Shown: positions 8,633 to 19,008 of the stretch, piece after piece
Numbering within the stretch: position 1 is the first letter of the stretch
How the letters are laid out: each line of letters begins with the position of its first letter
Assembly: GCF_030068455.1 (NCBI RefSeq)
Contig: NZ_JAQOSQ010000003.1
Span: 283,247 to 347,246 of the forward strand
Reading direction: 5' to 3'
From: Roseofilum casamattae BLCC-M143
GTDB lineage: Bacteria > Cyanobacteriota > Cyanobacteriia > Cyanobacteriales > Desertifilaceae
Length of the DNA: 64,000 nucleotides
Notes under the pieces: generated by a model
The model's database searches: none
What the model was told of the DNA's origin: nothing
What the model saw: only the letters and a program-made list of their open reading frames with translations
Position numbers and translations under genes: made by a program

Positions 8633-9193
8633 CTAAGCTGCTAGGACAAAATCTACCTCATCGGTGCCATCGGTGGCTCCTTGTCCGGATGTAATTTTTT
8701 CACCGGTTGCCTCAACTTCAACGGCCATGGGAGTATCTTCCAGATTGATATTGTAGTCCGTGCTCTCTCCGGTATAACCGACACTGGCAATCATTTGCCG
8801 TCCGGCGTCAGTGTAGAGAAAGGCAAGCATTTGCTTCTTGCCTTGTTGGGTATCGTCTGCCCAAATCACCATGTAAGACTCGTCCATATACTCGAAAATC
8901 TTGGGCGAGCGATTGGGAACGTAACGACCGGCCGAACCAAAGCTTGCATCTAAGAAGCCTTGTACGGACTCTGGCGCAACGTTCACATATTGGAGAGCTT
9001 CTTCCGGGGTTGAATAGGAAGACATCTGTGCCACGGCGGCTTGTTCGGCTTCCTCCGCCGCTGCCTCATCGTTGAGATCGCCTTCTACCGGTTCTTCCTC
9101 TCCCCGGTTGCGCAAGTAATCGACGGCCATTTTTGTCCCAATACCGCCGACGGCAGCGACTCCAGCACCTATGAGTAAATTGCGAAGTTTCAT
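8633..9193 (-). CDS. Membrane-anchored acidic hypothetical protein
   Basis: Unrecognised 186-residue protein. The N-terminus is a short Gly/Ala-rich hydrophobic segment (LLIGAGVAAVGGIGTKMAV) that could be an uncleaved anchor or signal. A strongly acidic Glu/Ala linker (about 30-55) follows, then a compact domain with conserved-looking aromatic content (MVIWADDTQQGKKQMLAFLY). The C-terminal stretch is acidic (DGTDEVDFVLAA). I see no catalytic motif. The gene is followed by the SNase-like lipoprotein gene 62 bases away. Confidence 0.6.
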   Translation of the reverse strand: MKLRNLLIGAGVAAVGGIGTKMAVDYLRNRGEEEPVEGDLNDEAAAEEAEQAAVAQMSSYSTPEEALQYVNVAPESVQGFLDASFGSAGRYVPNRSPKIFEYMDESYMVIWADDTQQGKKQMLAFLYTDAGRQMIASVGYTGESTDYNINLEDTPMAVEVEATGEKITSGQGATDGTDEVDFVLAA

Positions 9194-9361
9194 TGTATAG
9201 CTTGTATCTGGTTACAATCGATAGCATCGCACCAATCTTATCACTGCCTTTCGTGCCGGCTGGATTTTCAAAGAATTAATACGGAATCTGGAAATTATAA
9301 GGGAACAGGGAACTGCGAGAGTCATTCAATACCTCGATCGCCCGAAGATCGCTCCCCATTG

Positions 9362-9393
9362 TTAATTGTTAATTATTAATTGTTAATTGATAT
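9362..9393. repeat. 32-bp AT-rich dispersed repeat, copy 1
   Basis: A stretch built of TTAATTGTTAATTA units directly before the glycosyltransferase start. The same 32 bases occur in reverse complement at 62931-62962. Confidence 0.7.
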
Positions 9394-9394
9394 A

Positions 9395-11965
9395 ATGCCT
9401 CTACAAAAAGTATTGGGCGAGCGAGTGAGACTATTGGGGAGTAAACGGAGCCATTTATCTCGATTCAAAATTAGGAATAACCCAGCGATCGCATTAGTCT
9501 TAATTTGGCTGGTAACCGCCGTTAACGATCGCCTCTGGTTTGCGATCGATCGCCGCATTCCCGCTTGGGACCAGGCGGACTATCTCAACTGGGTCTTGGA
9601 ATATTGGCACATTCTGCAAACTCCGGAGTGGTTTTCTGGCGAGTGGTGGTATCAGTTTTGGCTGGCTTCTCCCAAAATTCCGCCTCTAGTGTACGCGACG
9701 GCTGCGCCATTTCTGAGCTGGTTTGGGCGATCGCCGGATGCGACAACTTTAGTCATGCTCTTCTATAGCGCGATTCTCATCCTCTCGGTCTATGGGTTAG
9801 GCAGGAAACTGGGGAATTCGCGCATGGGTTTATGGTCGGCAGGATTGTGTACTTTATTGCCGGGACTCTATCGCTATCGCCTCGATTTTCTTCTCGACTA
9901 TCCCCTGGCGGCCATGGTTGCTTTTAGTCTTCTCCATGTGACGCTCTGGCATTTCTCTGACTCGAGCAAACATCGCGATCGCTGGATTCTGGCTATCCTC
10001 ATGGGAATTTCCATCGGACTGGCACTACTGAGCAAACAAACGGCCTTATTTTTCCTCTTCACCCCGATCGCTATTTCCGGCATCAGTACGCTCTATCATC
10101 GACAGTGGCAGCGCTTCTTGCAATGGTTGTCTGCTATGGCTGTTGCCCTCCTCATACTCTACCCTTGGGTGCGCACTAACTGGTTGCTAATTCTCACGTC
10201 TGGGAAACGAGCAACCGTAGATTCTGCGATCGCTGAAGGAGACCCCGCACTGCATACTCTCGATGCTTGGCTCTATTATTGGAAAGCTATTCCAGAGTTA
10301 GTCTCTTGGCCCTTATTGCTGATGCCAATTATCGGCGCGATCGGTTTTGCTATTGCGAAGTTTACCAAATCGAGCGATCGCCAAACACAAAACCAGCTTA
10401 TCCCAGAACGGAATAAGGTTCTCTTCCTCGGCGGATGTTTAGTCGGCGCTTATTTGCTCTGTTCTCTCAACGTCAATAAAGATATCCGTTATATCCTTCC
10501 CGCGCTTCCTCTGCTCTGCGTTCCCTTAGCCTGGGGACTATGTCAGTGGGAGAGTCTCAGTCAAAAATGGGCCCCGAAGGTACGGTGGGGAACCATAGGA
10601 TTAGCCAGTCTTCTACTGCTGCTCAATCTCTATCCTTTGGGAGGCGCGCGCTTAACTCAATGGTTGAGTCCGAGGGCAACCTACTATCCCTATTGGGGTT
10701 CGCCTGCACCTCATGCGGAAATTATTGATGAAATTATTGCCACAGAACCGTACTTAAAATCTAATGTTGGGGTTTTGCCGTCTACGCCAACGATTAATCA
10801 GCATAATATTAACTACTACGGTCAATTACAAGACTTTCAAGTCCACGGCCGGCAAGTGGGGACGAATAGCGAGTATACCGTACAGGATGGGCGATCGCTC
10901 TCTTGGTTTATTACGAAAACTGGCGATCCGGGATCGGTTCCCAGTTTAGCGCAACAGCAGATAACTCAATTTATCGAAACTAGTGGTTTGTTTGCACCCC
11001 ATCGCAGTTGGCCCCTCGATGATGGAAGTACTCTCACGCTGCATCATCAAACGACTCCATCAGTCCAAGTTATTCCCTTAGAGCAAAACTTATCGGAAGT
11101 TCGGCTTTATAATCTGTATGTTTCCAGTCCGTCTCCTCCAGGATATCCGGTTCCGGTGACCTATCAATGGCGCGGCCCCTGGCGGGATTTGCGATCGGGA
11201 TTAGTCTTAGTCACGTGGTATCGCGAGAGCGACAATAGTATTGCCTGGATACACGACCATGGCTTTGGTATGGGAAGATTGTATGCGGCTGAGGCGATCG
11301 CTCCCAATACTACAGTACAAGTAACGGAGCTGACTTCCATGTTACCGCCAGCGGATCTGGAACCGGGAAACTATCGCCTAGAGATAGAATATTTACCAGA
11401 CCGCAACCCGGAAACTACGGCACGACCCATTTCTCTACCGCCGATTTCGATTACCTTATCTTCAGAAGCGCCACCGCAACCGGCTTCCGAACTGGACTTA
11501 TCCACCCAGTTTCGCACCTTAGCCGCAACCCTCTCTCAAGGACCTGTCGCTCTCGATCGCATTTTCGCTGAAATCGGTCGCATCAATCAATACGACGCGA
11601 ACCAAGATTACTTACTGCAATGCGATCGCGCCCTAAGTTATCGCTTGCAGACTTATGGCGATAATCCAGACTGGTGGTATGGGGTAGTGCTCTCGCGAGT
11701 CTTGCGCCAAGATATACCCGGAGCAATTTCCGCGATTAATTCTCTCATTACCCTAGAACCAAATAATCCCTATCCCCATGCCTATTTAGCCGTAGTCTAT
11801 CTTTACAACTGGCAACCGCAAAACGCACAAAACGCACTAGAAGTTGCCTTACAGCTCAATCCTGACGAGCCAGAAATTCAAGCCTTACATGCCATTTCTC
11901 TCGCCATGCAAGGCCGTTTGCTGAAAGCGTGGCAACTGGTGCAAACCCTTTCTCCCGACAATTAA
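9395..11965 (+). CDS. ArnT/PMT-like (GT39 family) membrane glycosyltransferase with TPR tail
   Basis: An 856-residue polytopic membrane protein. The periplasmic-loop signature [14 protein letters not shown] places an Asp early in the protein, as in lipid-carrier-dependent GT39 enzymes (PF13231-type). About ten hydrophobic helices follow up to residue 430, then a soluble beta-rich region, then TPR-like helices at the C-terminus ([22 protein letters not shown]). It probably transfers a sugar from a polyprenyl-phosphate donor at the outer face of the plasma membrane; the acceptor is unknown. The ATG at 9395 is preferred over TTG at 9380; no strong ribosome binding site is seen. Its stop codon and that of convergent hpnH share the TTAA at 11962-11965. 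Confidence 0.8.
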   Translation: MPLQKVLGERVRLLGSKRSHLSRFKIRNNPAIALVLIWLVTAVNDRLWFAIDRRIPAWDQADYLNWVLEYWHILQTPEWFSGEWWYQFWLASPKIPPLVYATAAPFLSWFGRSPDATTLVMLFYSAILILSVYGLGRKLGNSRMGLWSAGLCTLLPGLYRYRLDFLLDYPLAAMVAFSLLHVTLWHFSDSSKHRDRWILAILMGISIGLALLSKQTALFFLFTPIAISGISTLYHRQWQRFLQWLSAMAVALLILYPWVRTNWLLILTSGKRATVDSAIAEGDPALHTLDAWLYYWKAIPELVSWPLLLMPIIGAIGFAIAKFTKSSDRQTQNQLIPERNKVLFLGGCLVGAYLLCSLNVNKDIRYILPALPLLCVPLAWGLCQWESLSQKWAPKVRWGTIGLASLLLLLNLYPLGGARLTQWLSPRATYYPYWGSPAPHAEIIDEIIATEPYLKSNVGVLPSTPTINQHNINYYGQLQDFQVHGRQVGTNSEYTVQDGRSLSWFITKTGDPGSVPSLAQQQITQFIETSGLFAPHRSWPLDDGSTLTLHHQTTPSVQVIPLEQNLSEVRLYNLYVSSPSPPGYPVPVTYQWRGPWRDLRSGLVLVTWYRESDNSIAWIHDHGFGMGRLYAAEAIAPNTTVQVTELTSMLPPADLEPGNYRLEIEYLPDRNPETTARPISLPPISITLSSEAPPQPASELDLSTQFRTLAATLSQGPVALDRIFAEIGRINQYDANQDYLLQCDRALSYRLQTYGDNPDWWYGVVLSRVLRQDIPGAISAINSLITLEPNNPYPHAYLAVVYLYNWQPQNAQNALEVALQLNPDEPEIQALHAISLAMQGRLLKAWQLVQTLSPDN

Positions 11966-12984
11966 CGAGCTATTCCTAATAATGTTCCGAGAGAACGACC
12001 CATATTTTTCGGATCGAGAGCATCAACCGCTGCCGTAGGTTCGTATCCGCAATGCACCATACAATCGGTACATTTAGGATTTCCACTGCGATGGCCGTAG
12101 TTTTCCCAGTTGGTATTGTCGAGCAATTCTTGGAAACTATCGTAATAGCCTTCATTCAGTAAATAGCAAGGTTTTTGCCAACCCAAAACGCTGTAACTCG
12201 GACTTCCCCAAGGAGTACAATCGTAATCTTTTTCGCCGGTCAGGAAATCCAAAAATAGAGGATTGTGATTGAATTCCCAATTCTTTTTCCCTAACTTAAA
12301 GGGCGAGAGAATTTCGCGGAATAAGGCTTTGGTTTGTTCCCGTTGCAGGAAATGGTCTTGGTCTGGTGCCCAGGCATAACTATATCCCGGTGAAACCATC
12401 ATGCCATCTACCTTTAATGTTGCCAAAAAATCAAAGAATTCTTGCACCTCTTGGGGATTAGCGCCTTCAAATACCGTCGTGTTGGTGGTGACGCGAAATC
12501 CTTTGGCTTTGGCAGCGCGAATGGCTTGCACGGCAACCTGAAAAACACCGTCGCGATCTACGCAGCGATCGTGAGTTTCTTGCAATCCATCTAAGTGAAC
12601 GCTAAAGTTGAGATAGGGAGAAGGTTGGAAGCGATGCAGATTTTTTTCCAGTAAGATGCCGTTGGTGCATAAATAGACGAACTTCCGGCGATCGACTAAT
12701 CCCTTGACAATTTCTCCAATTTGTGGGTGTAAAAGCGGTTCTCCTCCAGGAATAGAAACTACGGGAGCGCCGCATTCTTCCACTGCTGCAAAACATTGTT
12801 CTGGGGTAAGATTTTGCTTGAGAATTTCTTTGGGATGCTGGATTTTTCCACAGCCGGAACAAGCGAGATTGCAGCGAAATAGCGGTTCGAGCATTAAGAC
12901 GAGGGGGAATTTTTTTCGCCCGAGCAGGCGCTGGGTGACTAAATATTTTCCAACTTCAATGGCTTGTTGAAGGGCAATGGCCAT
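11962..12984 (-). CDS. hpnH: Adenosyl-hopene transferase HpnH (radical SAM)
   Basis: A 340-residue radical SAM enzyme with the cluster motif C38xxxC42xxC45 ([10 protein letters not shown]), the GGEPLLHP motif and a C-terminal Cys-rich segment ([12 protein letters not shown]). HpnH links a 5'-deoxyadenosyl radical to hopene to give adenosylhopane, the entry to extended C35 hopanoids. AGGAG lies just upstream of the ATG. The gene follows hpnA by 11 bases, so the two form a hopanoid side-chain operon. It is convergent with the glycosyltransferase gene. Confidence 0.95.
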   Translation of the reverse strand: MAIALQQAIEVGKYLVTQRLLGRKKFPLVLMLEPLFRCNLACSGCGKIQHPKEILKQNLTPEQCFAAVEECGAPVVSIPGGEPLLHPQIGEIVKGLVDRRKFVYLCTNGILLEKNLHRFQPSPYLNFSVHLDGLQETHDRCVDRDGVFQVAVQAIRAAKAKGFRVTTNTTVFEGANPQEVQEFFDFLATLKVDGMMVSPGYSYAWAPDQDHFLQREQTKALFREILSPFKLGKKNWEFNHNPLFLDFLTGEKDYDCTPWGSPSYSVLGWQKPCYLLNEGYYDSFQELLDNTNWENYGHRSGNPKCTDCMVHCGYEPTAAVDALDPKNMGRSLGTLLGIAR

Positions 12985-12995
12985 AATAACTCCTG

Positions 12996-13982
12996 TTAGG
13001 GTAATTGGGGAATATATTCTCTAAACCACTGTACCGCATCGTTGATGGCGATCGCGATATCGGATTGGGGCAAACCCAGCTCCCGAACGGCTTTCGCGGC
13101 ATTGTAATACATGGGATGTTGCGACATGCGCACGCCATCGAGGGGAACGGAAGGCGGTTTCCCTAGAGGTGCGAGGATCTGTTCGTCTATCCAGGCTACC
13201 GTTAGTGGCAGCCATAGCGGAAGGGTTTGCGTTGGTGCCGGAATACCTGTAGTTTGGGACAGATGGTTGAGGAAGGTTTTGAGGGTAAGATTTTGATGGC
13301 CGAGGATGTAGCGATCGCCCTTTTTTCCGTTCTCTAATGCTAGGATATGCGCGATCGCCACATCCCGCACGTCGATAAAGTTTAATCCCGTCTCCACATA
13401 AGCCGGCATATTCCCCTGCAAAAACCGCAGAATAATATCTCCGGTAGGCGTCGGTTTCCGATCCCAAGGACCGATGGGAGTACTCGGATTGACGATAACA
13501 ATATCTTGACCCAGTTTAACCGCGTTGTCAGCTTCTCGCTCCGCCCAATATTTCGATTTCTTATAAGCTCCAATCAAATCTTCTACCGGACTTTGATGGG
13601 TTTCGTCTACGGGAGTCCCATTCTCGCTAACTCCGATCGCCGCCACCGAGCTAGTATATACCGTACGCTCGACTCCCGCGTGTCGCGCTGCCGCCAGCAC
13701 CTGACGGGTTCCCAATACGTTATCGCGATAGAGCGCATCTTTGTCGTTTTGCCACAAGGAATAGCGCGCGCCGCAATGAAACAATACCTGACATCCTTGC
13801 ATTTTTTCTGCTAAGTCGGAAGAGTGGAAATCTCCAACAACGGTTTCAATCTCCAAACTATCGAGGTTAGCGCGACAGCTTTGCGGACGAACTAAGGCGC
13901 GAACTTGGTAATTTTGCTGGAGGAGCGATCGCACTAAGTTGGCGCCGACAAATCCCGTTCCTCCCGTGACAAATGCTCTCAT
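12996..13982 (-). CDS. hpnA: Hopanoid-associated sugar epimerase HpnA
   Basis: A 328-residue extended SDR (NAD-dependent epimerase/dehydratase) protein with the nucleotide motif [12 protein letters not shown] at the N-terminus and catalytic YKKSK (YxxxK). HpnA proteins sit in hopanoid loci and are thought to act on the side-chain sugar. The 5' end of this gene (13922-13980) has a degraded copy about 3.3 kb away at 17266-17323, next to cobA. The small genes and the NACHT gene lie between the two copies. This suggests insertion between cobA and hpnA. Confidence 0.93.
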   Translation of the reverse strand: MRAFVTGGTGFVGANLVRSLLQQNYQVRALVRPQSCRANLDSLEIETVVGDFHSSDLAEKMQGCQVLFHCGARYSLWQNDKDALYRDNVLGTRQVLAAARHAGVERTVYTSSVAAIGVSENGTPVDETHQSPVEDLIGAYKKSKYWAEREADNAVKLGQDIVIVNPSTPIGPWDRKPTPTGDIILRFLQGNMPAYVETGLNFIDVRDVAIAHILALENGKKGDRYILGHQNLTLKTFLNHLSQTTGIPAPTQTLPLWLPLTVAWIDEQILAPLGKPPSVPLDGVRMSQHPMYYNAAKAVRELGLPQSDIAIAINDAVQWFREYIPQLP

Positions 13983-13985
13983 AAG

Positions 13986-14180
13986 TTATTCGCGATCGCG
14001 GTGACGGTGCTGTTCGAGCAGTAGAGCAAAATTCTTCGGATCTACTTCTCCATAGACTCGATCTTGGGGTTGAGCATCAACGCGATCCATTAATGCTTGA
14101 AATGCGGCGAGGTCATTTCTATGTTCGAGAACGTATTGTTTTAGTTCTGCCATTGTCATCATGTCAAAGTCAGATTTCAT
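13986..14180 (-). CDS. Small cyanobacterial protein (DUF6887-like)
   Basis: A 64-residue protein (KSDFDMMTMAELKQYVLEHR start, acidic Asp/Glu/His-rich tail). I recall a cyanobacterial family of this type (DUF6887) encoded next to DUF6888-type genes, as here; the assignment is from memory. Its ATG lies inside the 3' end of the upstream gene (11-base overlap), so translation is probably coupled. The stop is 3 bases before hpnA. Two-gene pairs of tiny proteins can be toxin-antitoxin systems, but nothing here proves that. Confidence 0.65.
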   Translation of the reverse strand: MKSDFDMMTMAELKQYVLEHRNDLAAFQALMDRVDAQPQDRVYGEVDPKNFALLLEQHRHRDRE

Positions 14181-14352
14181 TTATGAATCTCCAATTTCCA
14201 TTAGGGTAGACTTCAATTAAAATCTCTTCTCCTGCCATTATTATGGCATTTCCAGTTCTCTCATCTAAACGTACCATATCCACAGAAAGGTACATAGTAG
14301 TGAGGTTTTGACAAAACTGGAAGCATCTCAGTACTTGTTGAGTTGTTGGCAA
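14170..14352 (-). CDS. Small cyanobacterial protein (DUF6888-like)
   Basis: A 60-residue protein with the likely TTG start TTGCCAACAACT. The core VRLDERTGNAIIMAGEEI and terminal EVYPNGNWRFI fit a recurrent small cyanobacterial family (DUF6888, recalled). It overlaps the next gene by 11 bases and is divergent from the NACHT gene, 166 bases away. Function unknown. The pair is part of the island bracketed by hpnA-derived sequence. Confidence 0.6.
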   Translation of the reverse strand: MPTTQQVLRCFQFCQNLTTMYLSVDMVRLDERTGNAIIMAGEEILIEVYPNGNWRFINEI

Positions 14353-14518
14353 TTACGATCGCTCCTCTTGACTATAGCTCTATGGTATCGTTATCTGAGC
14401 GATCGCTTATCTCTCCTCTGGTTGTTACTTGTGGAGATGGGGCATAATGGGCGTTCGGGTTGCCGAAACCCTTAGGCGATCGCTATTATTACAGTAACTA
14501 AAGGAATTTTAAACAGTT

Positions 14519-17245
14519 ATGGATAACTTAGATCGAATAAAATCTATCTTCAACAAAATTTCAGAAAGCCAGCTTACTGACGCTGATATAAGTGAATTAG
14601 TCACTCTATTGAATTCCTGTGAAGTTAAGGGTTCGATACAAATAGGTAAAAACAACATAATAATTAGCGAAATTGATGGGAAAGATATTCATTTTGGCGA
14701 TCGCACTTACTATCAGTGGAATGAAGAGTTAGTACAATCTCTCATCAAATTAATTGAGGGAAATCAACAAGCTATTGAATCTTTACTCAAATCACTACAA
14801 CCGTCGGTTAATAAGTCTAAAATAAACTTTCCGAAGATCGCCAAAGAGAATCTACAGGAAAGATTTAATGAAATTGGCATTACCACCAATCCCTTAACTC
14901 GTGCAAGAGGTATCGATCGTTCCATTAATGATGTATATGTAGCTCTTGGATTAGTCCAGCGCGGAGGACAGAGCAAAAGAGAGGAGGACGTAAGCTCAGA
15001 TCGGGGATCGTTACTGTTTGAAGAGAAAAATATTATCAAAGAATTTAAATATGAGGCTTTTCTCGAAGAGTTATTGCACGAGGGTAGCAGCTCCAGTAAT
15101 CGGAAAAACATTGCTATAATTGGGGAACCAGGAGCAGGAAAAACAACACTTTTACAGAAAATAGCTCTATGGTTATCCGAGCAAATAGAAGATGCTGTCG
15201 TGATTTGGATATCCTTGGCACACTTGAATCGTCAAGAAATAAATGACTATCTGCTTGAGAAGACTCTCCTAGAATTTGTTCAGAAATGCAAACAAGGAGA
15301 AGCCTCGAAGCCAGATAAAGATGCCTTTACTGAACAGTTCAACGAGAAGCGAGTGTGGTTATTACTAGATGGGTTAGATGAAATGCAGGTATCATCGAGC
15401 GACCCCTTGAAAGAGATTTCGGAACAACACCAAAGGAAAGGAACGATTTTTTCTCAAGCGAACATTATATTGACCTGTCGGTTGAATTTATGGGATGGAG
15501 GCATCCGTAAGCTGAAGTTTGAGACCTATCGTACGCTTAATTTTTCTCCCGCTCAGATAGAAGAATTTATTAGGAAGTGGTTTGGTCCAGCAAGCCAGAG
15601 GGAAGAGGAGGGATTGCAATTGATTGAGGAATTAAACAAACCAGGCAAGGAAAGAATTAAGGATTTGGTCAAAAACCCCTTGCGATTGACGCTGCTTTGT
15701 TACCTCTGGGACTTAAGGGCAGGAGAGTTGCCCAACACAACAGCAGGGTTATACAAGCCGTTTGTAAGCAATTTTCACCTGTGGGAGCAGAACAGATTTC
15801 CAATAGATAGAGAAGAGCATGAAAAATTAATAAAAAAATTGGGCAAATTATCATGGAAGGCGATTGCTAAAGAGCCAACTCGATTTCGGCTGAGACATGA
15901 ATTTGTAAACCAAGTTTTGAGCAACCCATATTTTGAGTTAGCAAAGCGTCTAGGTTGGTTGAATAATGTGGGTTACGATGAAAATATCGAAGATGTATAT
16001 GCTTTTTTTCATACTACATTTCAAGAATATTTTGCCGCCCAGTATGCGACCAAATCTATCCAGCATCAAAATACAAATTTAGAACGAGTTTTGCAAAAAT
16101 TAGATATTAAAGTTCTTGAAGATCGCTGGCGAGAAATCTTGTTTTTTGTGGTAGAAAGCCTGGAGAAATCAAAGACAAGTGAATTGCTCCAATTCATGCA
16201 TCGTCAAGTTAGCGTCTTGATTGAGTCCTCTCCAGAATGTCAAGATATTTTACAGAGAGTTAATAGATATTTCTCATCCTCGAACATTACCTTTCCTACC
16301 GAAAAACAGAGAACTGTCATTCGCTCTTTTTACTTTTCTATTTTTCTAGGATTTGACTTCGATTTAGCACTAGCTCCAATTTTCAACCTAAATATTAATG
16401 AAATTCTACTTCAAGATATCCAATCTTTCGTGTCAGAGTTTGTCGATCTAGAGGATTTGGAAGCAAAGTCTGAAATACAGGAAATGCTTAATCAACAAAT
16501 ACCAATGCTTAATAACCTTAAACTGGAAGAATTGCCTCCCAATTCTCAAAAGATGATATTAAGTATGCAATTCCATCAAATAAGTGAAGAGGACTTGCCA
16601 CAGATTCTTGAAAATACTAACCTGGCTCGCGTAGCGCGAATCTACCTGGAAATTTTTGATGTTTTGAACGAGCCGAATATGGCACGCAAACTAACTATTA
16701 AGCTGGCTAGGATTCTTCAATTTGGCCGGGTGATTGTCCTCTCAGGCTCGGAAAATAATGGGGGCTATAACGAAAAAGATGCCATTTCATCTGCTCGTCA
16801 CATTGCACGTCAGCTATATAACGATCGCAATCTTTCCAAACTATTGAATTTACTGATTGAATTTCTGCCAAACCTAGCTAAGCAGTTATTTCCAATCGAT
16901 CCAACTGATGATATACCTTATGATGCAATTGACTCTGAATTTCAAAGCAATGCAAGAGATTTGAACAAGCAAATCACACAAATGCAACGAGAAGAATTTG
17001 ATGAATTTTATAATTCCGAGGATCGAATTCAAGACTGGAAAAACCGAATTCAAGAAGTCGTTGGTGAAGATACTTTTAATCTAGATTTTGCCTGTAGTAA
17101 TGAAGCCAGACAATTACTCAAACAGTATTATGATGGAACTAAATTTCTGGCAGAATGTTTAGAAATAGCAGATCGAAGCGGAAATCTCGATCCAGAGATC
17201 AAAGCGGAGTTAATCGATAACTTATTAGTAATTCAACCCAATTGA
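14519..17245 (+). CDS. NACHT-domain STAND NTPase
   Basis: A 908-residue protein. The N-terminal part (1-80) contains IQIGKNNIIISEIDGKDIHF followed by GDRTY, a pattern seen in effector-associated regions of cyanobacterial NACHT and caspase proteins. A linker with LTRARG...VYVALGLVQR (126-148) is also typical of these NTPases. The NACHT ATPase has Walker A GEPGAGKTT (202-210) and Walker B LLLDGLDEM (281-289), then an NPLRLTLLCYLW segment and a winged-helix region (FHTTFQEYFAAQY). The C-terminal 400 residues are helical without obvious WD, TPR or pentapeptide repeats. Bacterial NACHT proteins include anti-phage sensors, so defence is a reasonable inference but unproven. No separate nuclease, protease or TIR effector is visible in the chain. 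Confidence 0.88.
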   Translation: MDNLDRIKSIFNKISESQLTDADISELVTLLNSCEVKGSIQIGKNNIIISEIDGKDIHFGDRTYYQWNEELVQSLIKLIEGNQQAIESLLKSLQPSVNKSKINFPKIAKENLQERFNEIGITTNPLTRARGIDRSINDVYVALGLVQRGGQSKREEDVSSDRGSLLFEEKNIIKEFKYEAFLEELLHEGSSSSNRKNIAIIGEPGAGKTTLLQKIALWLSEQIEDAVVIWISLAHLNRQEINDYLLEKTLLEFVQKCKQGEASKPDKDAFTEQFNEKRVWLLLDGLDEMQVSSSDPLKEISEQHQRKGTIFSQANIILTCRLNLWDGGIRKLKFETYRTLNFSPAQIEEFIRKWFGPASQREEEGLQLIEELNKPGKERIKDLVKNPLRLTLLCYLWDLRAGELPNTTAGLYKPFVSNFHLWEQNRFPIDREEHEKLIKKLGKLSWKAIAKEPTRFRLRHEFVNQVLSNPYFELAKRLGWLNNVGYDENIEDVYAFFHTTFQEYFAAQYATKSIQHQNTNLERVLQKLDIKVLEDRWREILFFVVESLEKSKTSELLQFMHRQVSVLIESSPECQDILQRVNRYFSSSNITFPTEKQRTVIRSFYFSIFLGFDFDLALAPIFNLNINEILLQDIQSFVSEFVDLEDLEAKSEIQEMLNQQIPMLNNLKLEELPPNSQKMILSMQFHQISEEDLPQILENTNLARVARIYLEIFDVLNEPNMARKLTIKLARILQFGRVIVLSGSENNGGYNEKDAISSARHIARQLYNDRNLSKLLNLLIEFLPNLAKQLFPIDPTDDIPYDAIDSEFQSNARDLNKQITQMQREEFDEFYNSEDRIQDWKNRIQEVVGEDTFNLDFACSNEARQLLKQYYDGTKFLAECLEIADRSGNLDPEIKAELIDNLLVIQPN

Positions 17246-17265
17246 AGTTCAGTACTGAAACCGGT

Positions 17266-17323
17266 GGAGCGATCGCACTAAGTTCGCCCCAACAAACCCC
17301 ATCCCCTGGTGACAAATGCTTTC
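17266..17323 (-). pseudogene. Degraded copy of the hpnA 5' end
   Basis: This 58-base stretch matches 13922-13980 at roughly 80 percent. The first 19 bases are identical, and GTGACAAATGCT is also identical. Read on the minus strand it begins like hpnA (GCATTTGTCACC) but is one base shorter and runs into a stop. It lies in the same orientation as hpnA, between the NACHT gene stop and the cobA stop. Confidence 0.7.
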
Positions 17324-17330
17324 GCGATCG

Positions 17331-18089
17331 CTACCCCATGGTTGCCGGTAAATCGAGAGTCACTACATTCCCAATAGTGGCGATCGCCGGCGCGCTAAAT
17401 CCGGTTTCTTCTACTTTCGCTAAAATCGTCTCCAAGGTTCCCACTAAGGTTTCTTGTTCGGGACGAGTTCCCCAGCGAATCAATGCAATAGGCGTTTCTC
17501 CGGATAACCCAGCTTCGATTAATTGTGGAATAATCTGCGCTAGGTTGTGAATCCCCATATAAATTATAATCGTTTCCGAACCTCGGGCGATCGCATCCCA
17601 ATTCACCTTCGGCCGATATTTTCCCACAGATTCGTGTCCGGTAACAAAAGTTACTGAAGAACTATAGCCGCGATGAGTTAAGGGAATGCCCGCATACGCT
17701 GGAGCCGCAATACCTGAAGTAATTCCCGGAATCACTTCCACGGGAATACCAGCCGCTTGCAAGTCGGCCATTTCTTCACCACCGCGACCGAAAATAAACG
17801 GATCGCCACCTTTGAGACGAACCACAATGGCATGAGTTCTCGCCTGCTCGATTAAAATTTGCGTAATTTCTGCTTGTTTGAGAGAATGTCGTCCCCGTCG
17901 TTTCCCCGCATGAATGGCGATCGCATTCGGGTTAATCATCTCTAAGATAGGCTGGCTCACCAAGGCATCGTAAACCACAACATCCGCCATTTGTAGCAAA
18001 TCTTTGCCCTTGAGTGTCATTAATCCCGGATCGCCGGGACCGGCTCCCAGTAAGTATACTTTACCAAGAGTTGCAATGGAATTCGTCAT
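17331..18089 (-). CDS. cobA: Uroporphyrinogen-III C-methyltransferase
   Basis: A SAM-dependent enzyme of 252 residues that methylates uroporphyrinogen III twice to precorrin-2, feeding siroheme and, in some organisms, cobalamin. Motifs include the N-terminal VYLLGAGPGDPGLMTLKG, VVRLKGGDPFIFGRGGEE and IPVEVIPGITSG, all characteristic. The ATG at 18089 (MTNSIATLGKV) is chosen because it sits just before the conserved domain; a longer frame reaches 18140. The cbiX-type gene lies upstream on the same strand, about 70 bases from this start, so the two likely work together in siroheme synthesis. Confidence 0.93.
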   Translation of the reverse strand: MTNSIATLGKVYLLGAGPGDPGLMTLKGKDLLQMADVVVYDALVSQPILEMINPNAIAIHAGKRRGRHSLKQAEITQILIEQARTHAIVVRLKGGDPFIFGRGGEEMADLQAAGIPVEVIPGITSGIAAPAYAGIPLTHRGYSSSVTFVTGHESVGKYRPKVNWDAIARGSETIIIYMGIHNLAQIIPQLIEAGLSGETPIALIRWGTRPEQETLVGTLETILAKVEETGFSAPAIATIGNVVTLDLPATMG

Positions 18090-18156
18090 GGCTCTCATGC
18101 AGCGCGCAGTGCTGCGGAATAGGGAATAAAGAAAGGGCAATAGAAGCTGGATTAGA

Positions 18157-18897
18157 TTACCGTTGAATCTTGAGGTTAACTGTTAAATCCAGTACTATTT
18201 TGGCGAAGGAAGAATATTGGCTGAGGGTAGGGGCGATCGCATAGTCGAGCTGAGGATAATGCTGTTGCAACTGGCAGACGGCTGTGGCGATCGCGTCGGT
18301 AATATGTCCCGGAAAGAGAAAGTAGGGCAGAATGCCAATGCGATCGTACCCTAATTCGAGCAACTGTTCCATCCGCCATTGCACCGAAGGCATCACCGAC
18401 CAATAGGCATCGACAATACCCAACTGATGGGCTAAGATTTCAATGGGTTGGTTGCCTCCAGCACGACGGCTGCCATGAGCGGCGACGATCCAGGTTTGGC
18501 GATCGCTCTTTGCCATCTCTTGCACTAAGATATCTTGCAGTTGCCGATGAGTGCCTAAATAGGGACAAATATTGAGATTCAGTTTGCGCCCAAGCGTCTG
18601 TTGCGCTACGCTCACTTCGGCGGGAATATCTTCCATTACGTGTACCCCCGGTAAGAGAAATAAGGGGATAATGTTGAGGGTATCAATTCCTCGAACGAGC
18701 AGGCGATCGCCAAAGTGTTCGATTTGCTCGTGCAGGGAAAATTGACCTAATTCTAAGGTTGCTGTCGCCACGAGATCGCAACGGCTGTTCTGCTGCAAAA
18801 GCCAGCGAACTTGCTGCTCTACTTCCCATAATCCTCGATGAGTACGAGGAGCGCGACTGCCGTGAATAACTAATAAGTGAGCGCTCGGTCTTGCCAA
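18157..18897 (-). CDS. cbiX: Sirohydrochlorin chelatase, CbiX/SirB type (long form)
   Basis: A 246-residue two-domain class II chelatase. Each half has a His motif (VIHGSRAP at the N-terminus, AAHGSRRAGG in the second half), as in long CbiX proteins. It inserts Fe or Co into sirohydrochlorin; beside cobA the likely product is siroheme for nitrite and sulfite reductases. The start appears to be TTG at 18897: an in-frame stop lies three codons upstream, and the next Met is past the first active-site motif. Confidence 0.88.
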   Translation of the reverse strand: MARPSAHLLVIHGSRAPRTHRGLWEVEQQVRWLLQQNSRCDLVATATLELGQFSLHEQIEHFGDRLLVRGIDTLNIIPLFLLPGVHVMEDIPAEVSVAQQTLGRKLNLNICPYLGTHRQLQDILVQEMAKSDRQTWIVAAHGSRRAGGNQPIEILAHQLGIVDAYWSVMPSVQWRMEQLLELGYDRIGILPYFLFPGHITDAIATAVCQLQQHYPQLDYAIAPTLSQYSSFAKIVLDLTVNLKIQR

Positions 18898-19008
18898 GAC
18901 TTCTTAAATAAACGTCATAAACCAATGTTGCCGTTCATTATACAGCGTTTCTGAATATCTCGCACCTACAAATTAAGCGATCGCAACTCACTAAGTTCCG
19001 ATGCTATT

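Noticed and set aside
13021..13467. Alternative minus-strand frame inside hpnA
   Set aside because: Out of frame with a full-length SDR protein; Arg-rich shadow.
17242..17550. Plus-strand frame after the NACHT gene
   Set aside because: Mostly antisense to cobA; no start signal or motif.
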